64,000 nt of DNA from an uncultured bacterium (GTDB lineage Bacteria; Patescibacteriota; Patescibacteriia; 2-12-FULL-60-25): assembly GCA_937949995.1 (NCBI GenBank), contig CALFEO010000025.1, positions 51,766 to 115,765 on the forward strand, given 5' to 3'. Under the pieces are notes generated by a model. The model was not told the origin of the DNA. It saw nothing but the letters and a program-made list of their open reading frames with translations, and did not search any database. This document shows positions 17,235 to 26,935 of this stretch, piece after piece (within the stretch, counting starts at the first letter, position 1; the number at the start of each line of letters is the position of its first letter). The position numbers and the translations under genes were made by a program.

Positions 17235-17243
17235 TGCTATAAT
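17235..17243 (+). promoter_or_regulatory. extended -10 promoter of the glycosyltransferase
   Basis: TGCTATAAT (TGn plus perfect -10) twelve bases ahead of ATG 17256. The predicted transcript would have a leader of only about six bases. Confidence 0.55.
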
Positions 17244-17255
17244 ACGGCCACTGAC

Positions 17256-18296
17256 ATGTTTTCCAACCGTACGGTCAAGGTGATGGCGCTAATAGCTATT
17301 ATCGCCTTGTTTGCTTATTTCGAAGTGCGGTTGTTTTATTTTATTATTTTCAGTTATACCTTGTTGGAGCGGGGGATAGCTTTGGCATTATTACTCGGCG
17401 AAAGCCATGCTTTGCATCATGCTTGGGGTTTCATGCTCAACATTATCAGTTTGCAGGGCGGTAAATATAAAATCCCCAAAGTTAAACTCATCTCCGGCAA
17501 AGAACCTTTCGTTGCTGTTATTGTTCCGGTGAAAAACGAGCCTCCGCAAGTTGTGGAGCAAACCATGATAACTTTGTATGCTCTTGCTTATCCCAATAAA
17601 AATATTTACCTGTTGGATGGTTCGGATGATAAGGTTATCATCGCCAAATACAAACGATATGCCAAAAAATACGGCATAATCTACAAGCATGTTCGTAAGC
17701 CGACTCATTCCAAAGCGCAAACCATCAATCGTTTCTTGCCAAGCTTTAAAGAGAAGTATTTGGCTATTTTTGATGCCGATCAAAACCCTTTATCGAATTT
17801 TTTAACCGAGACCGTGTCCGTCGCCGAATCCGATGACAACTTGGCTTTTGTGCAAACTCCCCAGTTATATTCCAATATCGAAGTCAGTCCCATTGCCAAA
17901 GGAGCGGCCATGCAGCAATCAATTTTTTACGAAAGCATTTGCGAAGCCAAAAGCACCCAAAACGCCATCTTTTGCTGTGGCACCAATGTACTTATCCGCA
18001 CCAAAGTTTTACAGCGCATCAACGGCTTTGACGAATCTTCGGTTACCGAGGATTTTTCCAGTTCCATCGATATCCACTCGCTCGGTTACCGTTCTTTTTA
18101 CCTCAATAAAGTACTCACCTTTGGCATGGCGCCCGAATCTCTGCCTTCATACATCAAACAGCAAAACCGCTGGGCTTTGGGCACTACCGGAGTATTGCGC
18201 AAACTTATACTGAAAATCATCCACGAACCCCAGTCTCTTTCATCCATGCAATGGTGGGAGTATTTTCTCTCGGCTTCGTATTATTTTGTGGGCTGA
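17256..18296 (+). CDS. membrane glycosyltransferase family 2 (cellulose synthase-like), N-terminal part before in-frame TGA
   Basis: Transfers sugar from a nucleotide-sugar, probably building an exopolysaccharide. Two membrane spans (~8-50) precede a GT-A domain. Catalytic motifs are intact: DGSDD (~127), the DxD region DADQNP (~177), VTEDFSS (~264-270) and QQNRWALGT (the QxxRW motif, ~304-312). After 346 residues the frame meets TGA at 18294-18296, in the middle of the next membrane helix (ASYYFVG-stop-AFFLLMICP); the same frame then continues for 163 codons. A TGG-to-TGA change would explain it. Without readthrough the catalytic domain lacks its C-terminal membrane bundle. Start 17256 is preferred because a promoter overlaps the longer frame; ATG 17283 is an alternative. 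Confidence 0.8.
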   Translation: MFSNRTVKVMALIAIIALFAYFEVRLFYFIIFSYTLLERGIALALLLGESHALHHAWGFMLNIISLQGGKYKIPKVKLISGKEPFVAVIVPVKNEPPQVVEQTMITLYALAYPNKNIYLLDGSDDKVIIAKYKRYAKKYGIIYKHVRKPTHSKAQTINRFLPSFKEKYLAIFDADQNPLSNFLTETVSVAESDDNLAFVQTPQLYSNIEVSPIAKGAAMQQSIFYESICEAKSTQNAIFCCGTNVLIRTKVLQRINGFDESSVTEDFSSSIDIHSLGYRSFYLNKVLTFGMAPESLPSYIKQQNRWALGTTGVLRKLILKIIHEPQSLSSMQWWEYFLSASYYFVG

Positions 18297-18311
18297 GCGT
18301 TTTTCCTGCTT

Positions 18312-18788
18312 ATGATTTGTCCGGTTTTGTTTTTATTGTTCGGCATCCCTTCATACTTCATGCGTCCTGAACTTTACATAATGACCTTTATCCCATATTA
18401 CGTGATGACTTTATTGCTCTATTACAATACCATGCGCACCCGGCATTATTCTCTGTCATCCGTGGTTTACGGCATTATCATGTCATCATTGTTTTATCCG
18501 GTCTTCATGTCCGCAACCATAAGCGGTCTGCTGAACCGTAAAACCAAATTTTTAACCACACCCAAGGGTAAAGCCGATAAGCTCGCCTTCCGGCAACTCT
18601 GGCCTTGGAATCTGATGATTTTGCTGAATATTTTGGCCATAGGCGTAAATATTCCCGATTGGTATAATCTATCTTGGCCCATTTATATCAATATGATTTG
18701 GTGTACATATCATATCGCCATATTGCTTGTTATCTATCGGCTGAATAAAGTGCCAAAACTGGCTCAAAATCCCCTTTATGCCTCCTAA
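18312..18788 (+). CDS. glycosyltransferase C-terminal membrane part (after in-frame TGA)
   Basis: This is the same reading frame as the upstream glycosyltransferase, continuing past the TGA at 18294. From ATG 18312 it encodes 158 residues with four or more hydrophobic segments (MICPVLFLLFGIPSYF, MTFIPYYVMTLLLYY, VYGIIMSSLFYPVFM, LMILLNILAIGVNIP, MIWCTYHIAILLVIY), the usual C-terminal transmembrane bundle of cellulose synthase-like enzymes. It could be made separately from ATG 18312, reached by readthrough, or be a dead fragment. The next gene overlaps its end by 11 bases. Confidence 0.7.
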   Translation: MICPVLFLLFGIPSYFMRPELYIMTFIPYYVMTLLLYYNTMRTRHYSLSSVVYGIIMSSLFYPVFMSATISGLLNRKTKFLTTPKGKADKLAFRQLWPWNLMILLNILAIGVNIPDWYNLSWPIYINMIWCTYHIAILLVIYRLNKVPKLAQNPLYAS

Positions 18789-19035
18789 AAAACCTTCCAA
18801 GCAAGAGGTCTTGCGCGAAATCGAAGACGCCATCTTAAAAGAAGAAACAGCCATACCAATTTATGCCAGCCATATCAAAGCGGCCATGTTTTGGAGCGGT
18901 CTTCCCGAGGCTAAACAAGAAAAGATCAAAGCCGGTTTGGAGATATTGCTCAAAGATTCCCGCGGGCATGTCTACCTTCTCCGCGAAGTGAAAAAAATCT
19001 ACAACAAGCAAAACCGCCGTAAGCCGGCCAAATGA
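18778..19035 (+). CDS. small ferritin-like helical protein, first of a pair
   Basis: 85 residues, mostly two helices. KEETAIPIYASHI and, further on, RGHVYLLREV resemble one half of a rubrerythrin/ferritin-like bundle, with Glu and His at metal-binding spacing. The start overlaps the preceding gene's last codons and the stop overlaps the next gene's start, so it is translationally coupled on both sides. The downstream 64-residue gene has the same two-helix look; together they could form the four-helix bundle that one gene normally encodes. Metal binding is inferred, not shown. Confidence 0.65.
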   Translation: MPPKKPSKQEVLREIEDAILKEETAIPIYASHIKAAMFWSGLPEAKQEKIKAGLEILLKDSRGHVYLLREVKKIYNKQNRRKPAK

Positions 19036-19226
19036 TTATGTTTCAAAAGCAAGATTATAAACAGTATTTCGATAATCTCTACGACATAGAGCTTGTGATG
19101 GAACATGAGGGTCGTGTTTTGTTAAAAATGATCGACGACCCTTTGGCGCGTAAATTATTGCGCAAACTTATCGCCGACGAAGTTCGTCATAAAAAAATAG
19201 TGCAATCATTAAAAAAATTACTTTGA
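19032..19226 (+). CDS. small ferritin-like helical protein, second of a pair
   Basis: 64 residues forming two helices. VMEHEGRVLLKM supplies an ExxE/H-type face and IADEVRHKKIVQSL is the classic DExxH helix of rubrerythrin-like proteins. It overlaps the preceding gene by four bases (ATGA) and ends one base before galU, so all three belong to one operon. It is too short for a full ferritin-like domain alone, so it should dimerise or pair with the upstream protein. Two ATG codons are available at the start (19032 and 19038). Confidence 0.65.
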   Translation: MIMFQKQDYKQYFDNLYDIELVMEHEGRVLLKMIDDPLARKLLRKLIADEVRHKKIVQSLKKLL

Positions 19227-19227
19227 T

Positions 19228-20154
19228 ATGGCCTCCAAATTCAAAAAAATCACCACAGCCGTGGTCCCGGCCGGCGGTTACGGCACGCGCTTTTTACCCG
19301 CCACCAAAAGCATCCCCAAGGAAATGTTTCCGCTTGGCAACAAACCCATCATACTCCACGTTGTCGAAGAACTGGTTGCATCCGGCATTAAGGATATTGT
19401 TTTTATCGTCTCACACCACAAACAATCCATCGAAAGCTTTTTTGCGGCCAATGAAATTTTGGAAGATTTTTATCTTAAAAACGGCAAAAAGGATCAAGTC
19501 AAAGATTTGCGCCGGATTCAAAAGCTCGCCAACTTCACTTTCGTCTACACTCATCCTCCTTACGGCAACGGCGGTTGCCTGCAAGCCGCGCGCCATCTTT
19601 TGGAGGATAAGCCTTTCGTTTTGGCTTGGGCCGACGAGTTGATTGTGGCTCACGGCAAACCCCGCGTGCGCCAATGCTTGGATGTTTATGAAAAATACGG
19701 ATTGCCCGTGGTATCGGCCCTGCGCATTCCCGATCCGAAAGACAGAACTCGTTACGGCATGGCCAAACTCTCGTCTTTCAAGGGCGAGCGTAAAATCAAA
19801 AAAATCGACACAATAGTCGAAAAACCGGCTTTGGGTCAAGAGCCATCGGAATACGCCGCGCACGGAGCTTATGTTTTGACTCCCGATGTTTTTAAAGCTT
19901 TGGATCAAACCAAACCCGGCAAAGGGGGAGAGCTGTGGCTCGCCGACATTCTCAACAACCTGATGAAACATAAAAACCTGCTGGCCTGCCTCATACCCAA
20001 TGCCGATTATTATGATTGCGGTAACCCGCTGGTTTATCTCCAATCCCAAATCGACTTCGCCATCAAACATTCCGCCTACTCCAAAGAAATCAAAAATTTC
20101 ATCTGCACCCGCTCCTGTGATCTCACTAAAAAAACCTCCGGCCGAAAAAAGTAA
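19228..20154 (+). CDS. galU: UTP-glucose-1-phosphate uridylyltransferase
   Basis: Makes UDP-glucose from UTP and glucose-1-phosphate, a precursor for surface polysaccharide. The N-terminal nucleotide-binding loop AGGYGTRFLPATKSIPKEM (residues ~15-33) is canonical. HHKQSIESFF, the acidic WADELI region, TIVEKPALGQEPS and the late sugar-phosphate region ending YYDCGNPLVYLQSQIDFA also follow family order. At 308 residues it is full length. Its place after the ferritin-like pair and the membrane glycosyltransferase suggests it may feed that enzyme. It appears intact between two TGA-interrupted genes. Confidence 0.95.
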   Translation: MASKFKKITTAVVPAGGYGTRFLPATKSIPKEMFPLGNKPIILHVVEELVASGIKDIVFIVSHHKQSIESFFAANEILEDFYLKNGKKDQVKDLRRIQKLANFTFVYTHPPYGNGGCLQAARHLLEDKPFVLAWADELIVAHGKPRVRQCLDVYEKYGLPVVSALRIPDPKDRTRYGMAKLSSFKGERKIKKIDTIVEKPALGQEPSEYAAHGAYVLTPDVFKALDQTKPGKGGELWLADILNNLMKHKNLLACLIPNADYYDCGNPLVYLQSQIDFAIKHSAYSKEIKNFICTRSCDLTKKTSGRKK

Positions 20155-20165
20155 CTTTAATCATC

Positions 20166-20588
20166 ATGGAAAATCCGGAATATTTGGAACAGTTCATTTC
20201 TTGGACAAAAATCAAGATTCGTCTATTTTTAAAACCAAACAAGCATGAGATCTATTTTAATGAACGTGAAATTTGGTGGGCTCACCTGGGAGTTAATGTA
20301 GGTTATGAGCAAGATGGTAAAAATGATAATTTCGAAAGACCTGTGCTTATTATTAAAAAATTTGGCAAACATACTTGATGGGTACTGCCTCAAACCAGCA
20401 AAATAAAAAGCGGTATCTATTATCATAATTATGAATATCAAAACCAAAAATACGCTGTAATACTTTCACAGATCAGAACAATAAGCAGTAAAAGATTAAT
20501 CAGAAAAATCAGAACATACCCCAAGAAGGATTTTGTGGCGGTTCTGGAAAAAATTATTTATCTATTAAAAAACGATCCTCGGCATTGA
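20166..20588 (+). pseudogene. PemK/MazF-family toxin-like gene with in-frame TGA
   Basis: Read through one TGA (20376-20378) the frame gives 140 residues, the normal length of PemK/MazF-like endoribonucleases. The N-terminal part has REIWWAHLGVNVGYEQDG and RPVLIIKKFGKH, and the part after the TGA continues in the same frame with WVLPQTSKIKSG and ILSQIRTISSKRL, all in family order. No other stop intervenes, so a single substitution or a readthrough event is the simplest reading. No antitoxin gene lies next to it. It follows galU by 11 bases. If untranslated past the TGA the 70-residue product would lack half of the fold. Confidence 0.75.
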
Positions 20589-20598
20589 TATGCCGAGG
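20577..20598. terminator. hairpin overlapping the PemK-like stop codon
   Basis: Perfect 9-bp stem CCTCGGCAT/ATGCCGAGG with a 4-base loop, not followed by a T-run, so termination is uncertain. Confidence 0.4.
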
Positions 20599-20739
20599 TC
20601 TCGGAGGCCGAAGCCCATTTGTATTTCAAGTGTACACACCGCAACCGATCATGTCAACCGGGGATCCCGATTTTTTTCGTTTCGAGGATCCTTTCTTCTC
20701 CGAGGATTCGGTGGGCACGTACGTTTTGCAGTTCTTCGT

Positions 20740-20880
20740 CTGAGGCTAATTCTTAATTCTCCTGACCCTCGCAGCTTCGTGACTCTCATAGCTTCAGCGA
20801 AGTGTGTCAGCGAAGTGTGTCAGCGAAGTGGGTTAATTCTTAATTCTCCTGACCCTCGAAGCTTTAGCGAAGTGGGTTAA
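20740..20880. repeat. short tandem words, noncoding
   Basis: CAGCGAAGTGTGT is repeated three times, and TTAATTCTTAATTCTCCTGACCCTCG occurs in two diverged copies as shorter words. CCTGACCCTCGAA recurs near 27645. The 288-base gap 20589-20876 has no convincing gene. Confidence 0.6.
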
Positions 20881-21479
20881 TTTTTAATTAGAATTGATAT
20901 CGTCTTATCCTGCGCAACATACCCAAGCATCTGTTTCACTTCTTCCTTGGCTCTATCCGTCGCCCTCGTCACAAACTCTTCTTGTGTCGCCGTCTCTTCC
21001 GCGATCTTGGAAAGCTCGCTCAACGCTTCATTGTATCCATCCTCGCTTTGCAAAAGTCTTTTTAATATTCCTTGTTGATTTTGCACTTCAATCGGTCCAA
21101 CCAGTCTGACATTAAACAACGTCGCACCGGGGATTGTTATAGTAATCACATCATCCGCAATCACAACATCTTCCGCTGATACATTGGCCAGATCTATTCC
21201 CATATTAACTTCCATCGCTCCTCGTGCCGTTATCGTCTGCCCAAAGAAAAAATCCTTAAGCGCGCTCCCGCTCGTCTTCTCAATCGTCACCGGCTGATCA
21301 AAAATATACGTCTGCGTCACTAAAAAACCCCTGTCACGCAAAGCCGTCAAAATCACTTGCGCGTCAACCGTACGCGTAAACTCGGCCGGCTGTGAAACCT
21401 TCCACCCCGCATAAAACCCCAAGCCGGACAGTAACAGCATCAACAAACCCAACACAACATAAAAATCTCTTGTCTTCAT
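20877..21479 (-). CDS. DUF4230 membrane-anchored protein
   Basis: 200 residues from MKTRDFYVVLG; a longer frame start exists at 21497 but would begin upstream of the membrane helix without a reason. One N-terminal span (~6-24) anchors a soluble extracytoplasmic domain matching the DUF4230 pattern (QVILTALRDRGFLVTQ, MGIDLANV, ITITIPGATLFNV, with a C-terminal ATDRAKEEVKQML helix). The function of this family is not known. It is divergently transcribed from the MFS leader. Confidence 0.8.
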   Translation of the reverse strand: MKTRDFYVVLGLLMLLLSGLGFYAGWKVSQPAEFTRTVDAQVILTALRDRGFLVTQTYIFDQPVTIEKTSGSALKDFFFGQTITARGAMEVNMGIDLANVSAEDVVIADDVITITIPGATLFNVRLVGPIEVQNQQGILKRLLQSEDGYNEALSELSKIAEETATQEEFVTRATDRAKEEVKQMLGYVAQDKTISILIKN

Positions 21480-21509
21480 ATAAGCAGAATGTAGCAAGTT
21501 TTTTCAAAA

Positions 21510-21538
21510 TTGACAAAAGAGTTGATTATTGTTATAAA
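21510..21538 (+). promoter_or_regulatory. strong promoter of the MFS leader
   Basis: TTGACA (21510-21515), 17-bp spacer, TATAAA (21533-21538). The best-spaced promoter on the plus strand here. Transcription should start about six bases before the leader ORF. Confidence 0.75.
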
Positions 21539-21550
21539 ATATACATTATT

Positions 21551-21670
21551 ATGAATAAACTTCATGTATATCCGAAATTGGTCGCCATGGTTTCTCAAGA
21601 CTGTGGTCAAATTTCGGTTGCCCGCATTGCCGGGTTTGCATGGAGTCCTTGCGCTGTTATAAATGTTTAA
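21551..21670 (+). CDS. candidate leader peptide, 39 aa
   Basis: A 39-codon frame (starts MNKLHVYPKL, ends SPCAVINV) begins about six bases after the predicted transcript start and ends just ahead of a terminator that precedes the MFS gene. Its codons 27-31 contain one arm of an alternative RNA pairing (see the attenuator entry), so translation would decide which hairpin forms. It has no similarity I can name. It may act only through ribosome position and not as a stable peptide. Confidence 0.5.
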   Translation: MNKLHVYPKLVAMVSQDCGQISVARIAGFAWSPCAVINV

Positions 21671-21727
21671 AGCGCAAAAATTTCGCAAAGATATCATGCA
21701 AGCCCGGGAATAATCTCGGGCTTTTTA
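21630..21727 (+). promoter_or_regulatory. attenuator: antiterminator versus terminator before the MFS gene
   Basis: CCGGGTTTGCATG (21630-21642) can pair over 13 bp with CATGCAAGCCCGG (21695-21707), enclosing a nested TTGCGCT/AGCGCAA hairpin (21649-21655, 21671-21677). The same 3' arm is needed for the terminator AAGCCCGGG/CTCGGGCTT (21700-21708, 21715-21723) with five T. A small CCCG/CGGG hairpin (21621-21634) can block the antiterminator. These exclusive foldings plus a translated leader match ribosome-mediated attenuation as known for antibiotic-resistance genes; the trigger is unknown. Confidence 0.6.
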
Positions 21728-21758
21728 GTCCAACTGCAAAGAAGGGCGGGTTAGCTAC

Positions 21759-22970
21759 ATGAGTCAGCGTACTTTTGAAATTGCCAAAAAAATCAATAGC
21801 TTGCATCCTGCGGAGCTGTATTACGCCCTGCGATTTCTGCGCACCGCCGGGCTGGGTTTGCATGCTGTTGTCTATGCTCCATTCTTAGAGTCAATTGGTG
21901 TAGACCGCACGCAAATTCTTTTGTTAAACGTTTTGTTTTTGATCATAGTGTTTCTCATGGAATTGCCAACAGGAATGTTGGCTGATGGCAAAAGTAGAGC
22001 TTGGTCTGTGCAAGCCGGCACTTTGCTCATAGCTGTTTCCATGGCTATCTACGGCTTTGCTCAAGGCTTTTGGTCCGCTTTGGCCGGTGAAATGATAATT
22101 GGTATCGGTCTGGCATTCATTTCCGGCGCGGAACAAGCCTGGATCACTGACGCTTTAATCAAGCGCGGCGAAAAGGAGCGTTTGGCTCATGTATTCGGTA
22201 CCGCGTCATTGATTCATTCTTCGGGCATGATCTTAAGCGGATTGGCTTGCGTTGCGCTTATGCAATACAGCTTTCGCGCGCCGTGGATCATGGGTGGCGT
22301 TATTGTCGGACTTGCATTCATCTTCTCTCTCGCCATGAACGGAAAAGGAGAGCCTGTTCAGCGCATTAAGGAATTGGAAGCATTTCGCCAAAGTTTAAGC
22401 GCCATGCGCCGTAGCAACAATCTCAAGTGGATTGTCGGAGCCGTCTGGATTTTTGCGCTCGTGATCCCGTTTAACTACTGGTGGTCGCTGTTCTTCCGGT
22501 CACGTACGCCATCCGCATACTTCGGCTTGGTTTGGATACCGATGTACTTGGGCGCCGCGGTTGCCGGCGCATGGATTCGCAAACGCGGAATTCCGGAAAA
22601 GAGCGAAGCGCATTACTTGCTTGTCTCCATGATTTTGGGAGGCGCCAGCTTGGCCTTGATTGCTCAATTCCCGGGCTTGGCTCTGCCATTGGCAGTTACA
22701 ATCATGCACGAAATCGCGCGAGGTCTCTTTAATCCGGCTGTGGAAACTTTTATGCAACGCCGGGTGGAAAGTTCGTACCGCGCCACTTACGGATCTTTGC
22801 AACAATTTTTGGCAAGCATCGGCAGCGGATCTCTTTTGTTTGTCATCTGGCTCATGGCGCGCAATTTTCCGGCCGACGATACACTGATCGCCATAGTCTG
22901 GAGCGTATCCGGTTTGACTTTGCTCGGGGTAATTGTTCCTTGGTGGCTCCTTCGCCCGCGCAAGAACTGA
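21759..22970 (+). CDS. MFS transporter, probable drug exporter
   Basis: 403 residues with about twelve membrane helices in two halves. The loop between helices 2 and 3 carries the MFS motif-A-like ELPTGMLADGKSR (residues ~68-80), and a basic cytoplasmic loop (RIKELEAFRQSLSAMRRSNN) joins the halves. The sequence looks like the macrolide/tetracycline efflux side of the superfamily, but substrate cannot be read from sequence. A weak AAGGG ribosome site precedes ATG 21759. The promoter-leader-terminator arrangement upstream suggests inducible expression. It ends in TGA followed by a strong terminator. Confidence 0.85.
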   Translation: MSQRTFEIAKKINSLHPAELYYALRFLRTAGLGLHAVVYAPFLESIGVDRTQILLLNVLFLIIVFLMELPTGMLADGKSRAWSVQAGTLLIAVSMAIYGFAQGFWSALAGEMIIGIGLAFISGAEQAWITDALIKRGEKERLAHVFGTASLIHSSGMILSGLACVALMQYSFRAPWIMGGVIVGLAFIFSLAMNGKGEPVQRIKELEAFRQSLSAMRRSNNLKWIVGAVWIFALVIPFNYWWSLFFRSRTPSAYFGLVWIPMYLGAAVAGAWIRKRGIPEKSEAHYLLVSMILGGASLALIAQFPGLALPLAVTIMHEIARGLFNPAVETFMQRRVESSYRATYGSLQQFLASIGSGSLLFVIWLMARNFPADDTLIAIVWSVSGLTLLGVIVPWWLLRPRKN

Positions 22971-22973
22971 CTT

Positions 22974-22999
22974 AAAAACCTCCCAACTGGGAGGTTTTT
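22974..22999. terminator. bidirectional terminator between MFS and CrtI-like genes
   Basis: Symmetric stem AAAAACCTCCC/GGGAGGTTTTT with loop AACT, with A/T runs on both sides, placed between convergent genes. Confidence 0.85.
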
Positions 23000-23092
23000 T
23001 TATTCTCAACTCACTTAGCGACCCCTTTAATGAAGGTAAAGCTGAATTTAGCCGGGGGCAAAAAGAAATTAGAGTGTGGATAAGGGGGGGGG

Positions 23093-24583
23093 CTATTGCG
23101 CTTTGTATTTTTGCGCGATCAAATCCGCCGCAATTTTTCCTGACTGATAAATGGTTGGCAAGCCCGATCCCGGGTGTGTGCCTCCGCCGACCAGATAACA
23201 ATTATCCAATTCTTCGAATTTATTTCGCGGTCTGAACCAAAGCATATGTTTAAGGTCGTGTGCCAAATTGAACACAGCGCCTTGATAAACATGATAATCT
23301 TCTTCAAAATCATCGGGCGTCAAAATCTTTTCTTCTTCAATCATTTCTTCAATATCATCCATGCCCAATCTTTCCTTCATGCCGTCAATCGTCCATTTGC
23401 GCAGTTTGGCCGTCTCTTCCTTCCAGTTGATGCTGGAAAACTTGTTTGGCACCGGAACCAGCACATACAAAGCCGATTTTCCTTCGGGAGCCAAAGTCTC
23501 ATCAATTAAACTGGCGTTTCTAACGTAAAAACTCAAATCAGGCCCGGTCAGTTTGCCTTTCATGATGTTTATGATATTGCGCTTATAATCATGAGCAAAG
23601 ACCACATTATGAAATTGCAAATCATACTTTTTCTTCACTCCCAAATACATCATAAATACCGAGCACGAATAAGGCTGTTTGGCCAGATAATCCGGATTGT
23701 ATTTTTTCAGTTCGCCCACCGGCACCAGCTTGTTCATGGCCGCCGCAAAATCCGCATTAATAATCGTTTCATCCGCCAAAAACCTTTCGCCTCCGTCCAG
23801 CTCCACGCCTTTTATGGCTTTATTTTCGACAATGACTTGTTTAACCGGAGTGGAGTAGTGGAATGTTACTCCGGCTTCCGTGCAGGCTTTGGCCAAACCG
23901 TTGCTTAGCTCGGCCAGCCCGCCTTTAACATGGTCAATGCCGAATTCGTGCTCCACATAAGGGATAATCGCAAAAGCTCCGGGGCATTCATAAGGACTCA
24001 TTCCCAAGTACTTGGCTTGAAAAGTAAAACACAATTTCGCCCTTTCATCTTCCGCATAATTTCCTATGACATCATATACGGATTTGGTCAGCGCGAACTT
24101 GGGAACGTTTTTCAAAAAACCCCAAGTCAAAATCTCCATGGGATCGGTATTTGGCCGCGCCAAGATACTGTTTATTCTTTCAAACCTTTCTTTCTCCTTA
24201 ATGCGAAATTGCTCATACCCCTCGCCATGTCCCGGAAAATGTTTTTCCATTTCTTGCTTGGTTTTTTCCTTATCACTCGAGATATTTACCACCGCTCCGT
24301 CAAAAAACAATCTGTACATCGGGTCAAGGGGCATCAATTCCACATAATCTTCCAGTTTGCGCTCGGTTTCTTTAAAAATCTCTTCCAGCAAATATTTCAT
24401 GATCAAAAAAGTCGGCCCCACGTCAAATTTATACCCGCCCAGATTAAAAGACGAGCACCTGCCTCCCGGGTGCGCTTTGGCTTCAAAAATATGCACATCA
24501 AATCCTTTATGGCCTAATAGCAGTCCGGCCGCCAAACCCCCGGGTCCGGCCCCTATAATGGCTATTTTTTTCTTTTCATTCAT
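23093..24583 (-). CDS. CrtI-family FAD oxidoreductase (phytoene desaturase-like)
   Basis: 496 residues, the standard size of CrtI/CrtN/CrtD desaturases. The N-terminal dinucleotide fold reads GAGPGGLAAGLLLG (residues 11-24) then FEAKAHPGGRCSS, and the C-terminal signature is GGGTHPGSGLPTIYQSGK (~467-484). Such enzymes dehydrogenate or isomerise carotenoid or related isoprenoid chains using FAD. No phytoene synthase or other carotenoid gene occurs in the window, so the substrate is open: an apocarotenoid, a host lipid, or another polyene. It is convergent with the MFS gene and downstream of gyrB on the same strand. Confidence 0.88.
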   Translation of the reverse strand: MNEKKKIAIIGAGPGGLAAGLLLGHKGFDVHIFEAKAHPGGRCSSFNLGGYKFDVGPTFLIMKYLLEEIFKETERKLEDYVELMPLDPMYRLFFDGAVVNISSDKEKTKQEMEKHFPGHGEGYEQFRIKEKERFERINSILARPNTDPMEILTWGFLKNVPKFALTKSVYDVIGNYAEDERAKLCFTFQAKYLGMSPYECPGAFAIIPYVEHEFGIDHVKGGLAELSNGLAKACTEAGVTFHYSTPVKQVIVENKAIKGVELDGGERFLADETIINADFAAAMNKLVPVGELKKYNPDYLAKQPYSCSVFMMYLGVKKKYDLQFHNVVFAHDYKRNIINIMKGKLTGPDLSFYVRNASLIDETLAPEGKSALYVLVPVPNKFSSINWKEETAKLRKWTIDGMKERLGMDDIEEMIEEEKILTPDDFEEDYHVYQGAVFNLAHDLKHMLWFRPRNKFEELDNCYLVGGGTHPGSGLPTIYQSGKIAADLIAQKYKAQ

Positions 24584-24756
24584 ATCAAATAATTGTACCC
24601 CCGCCCCGCGTTCAGGTCAAAAAAAGACCAAACTTTCGTCGGCCTTTATTGCTTGTTCTTTATTCTTTATTATCCCGCACCCATATTTATAATTATTTGT
24701 ATGCGGGACCCCGCCCCAGGCGGTGGTTTATTCTTTATTCTTTATTATTTTCGACG

Positions 24757-26866
<2,110 letters not shown>

Positions 26867-26901
26867 GCGATTATTGTCAACTGTCGGAACCGGTAACTGT
26901 A

Positions 26902-26935
26902 TAAAAAACCGCTCCAACTTAGTTAGCTGGAGCGG
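26902..26935 (-). terminator. terminator of the structured RNA
   Basis: Stem CCGCTCCA/TGGAGCGG followed by TTTTTTAT on the minus strand. It separates the RNA gene from gyrB. Confidence 0.85.

Noticed and set aside
18294..18296. Reassignment of TGA to Trp or Gly (codes 4 or 25)
   Set aside because: ybeY, dgkA, ftsA and the MFS gene end in TGA at family length, two of them overlapping the next gene's ATG.
20590..20880. 96-residue plus-strand frame
   Set aside because: It is made of tandem words found in other spacers and has no ribosome site or conserved look.
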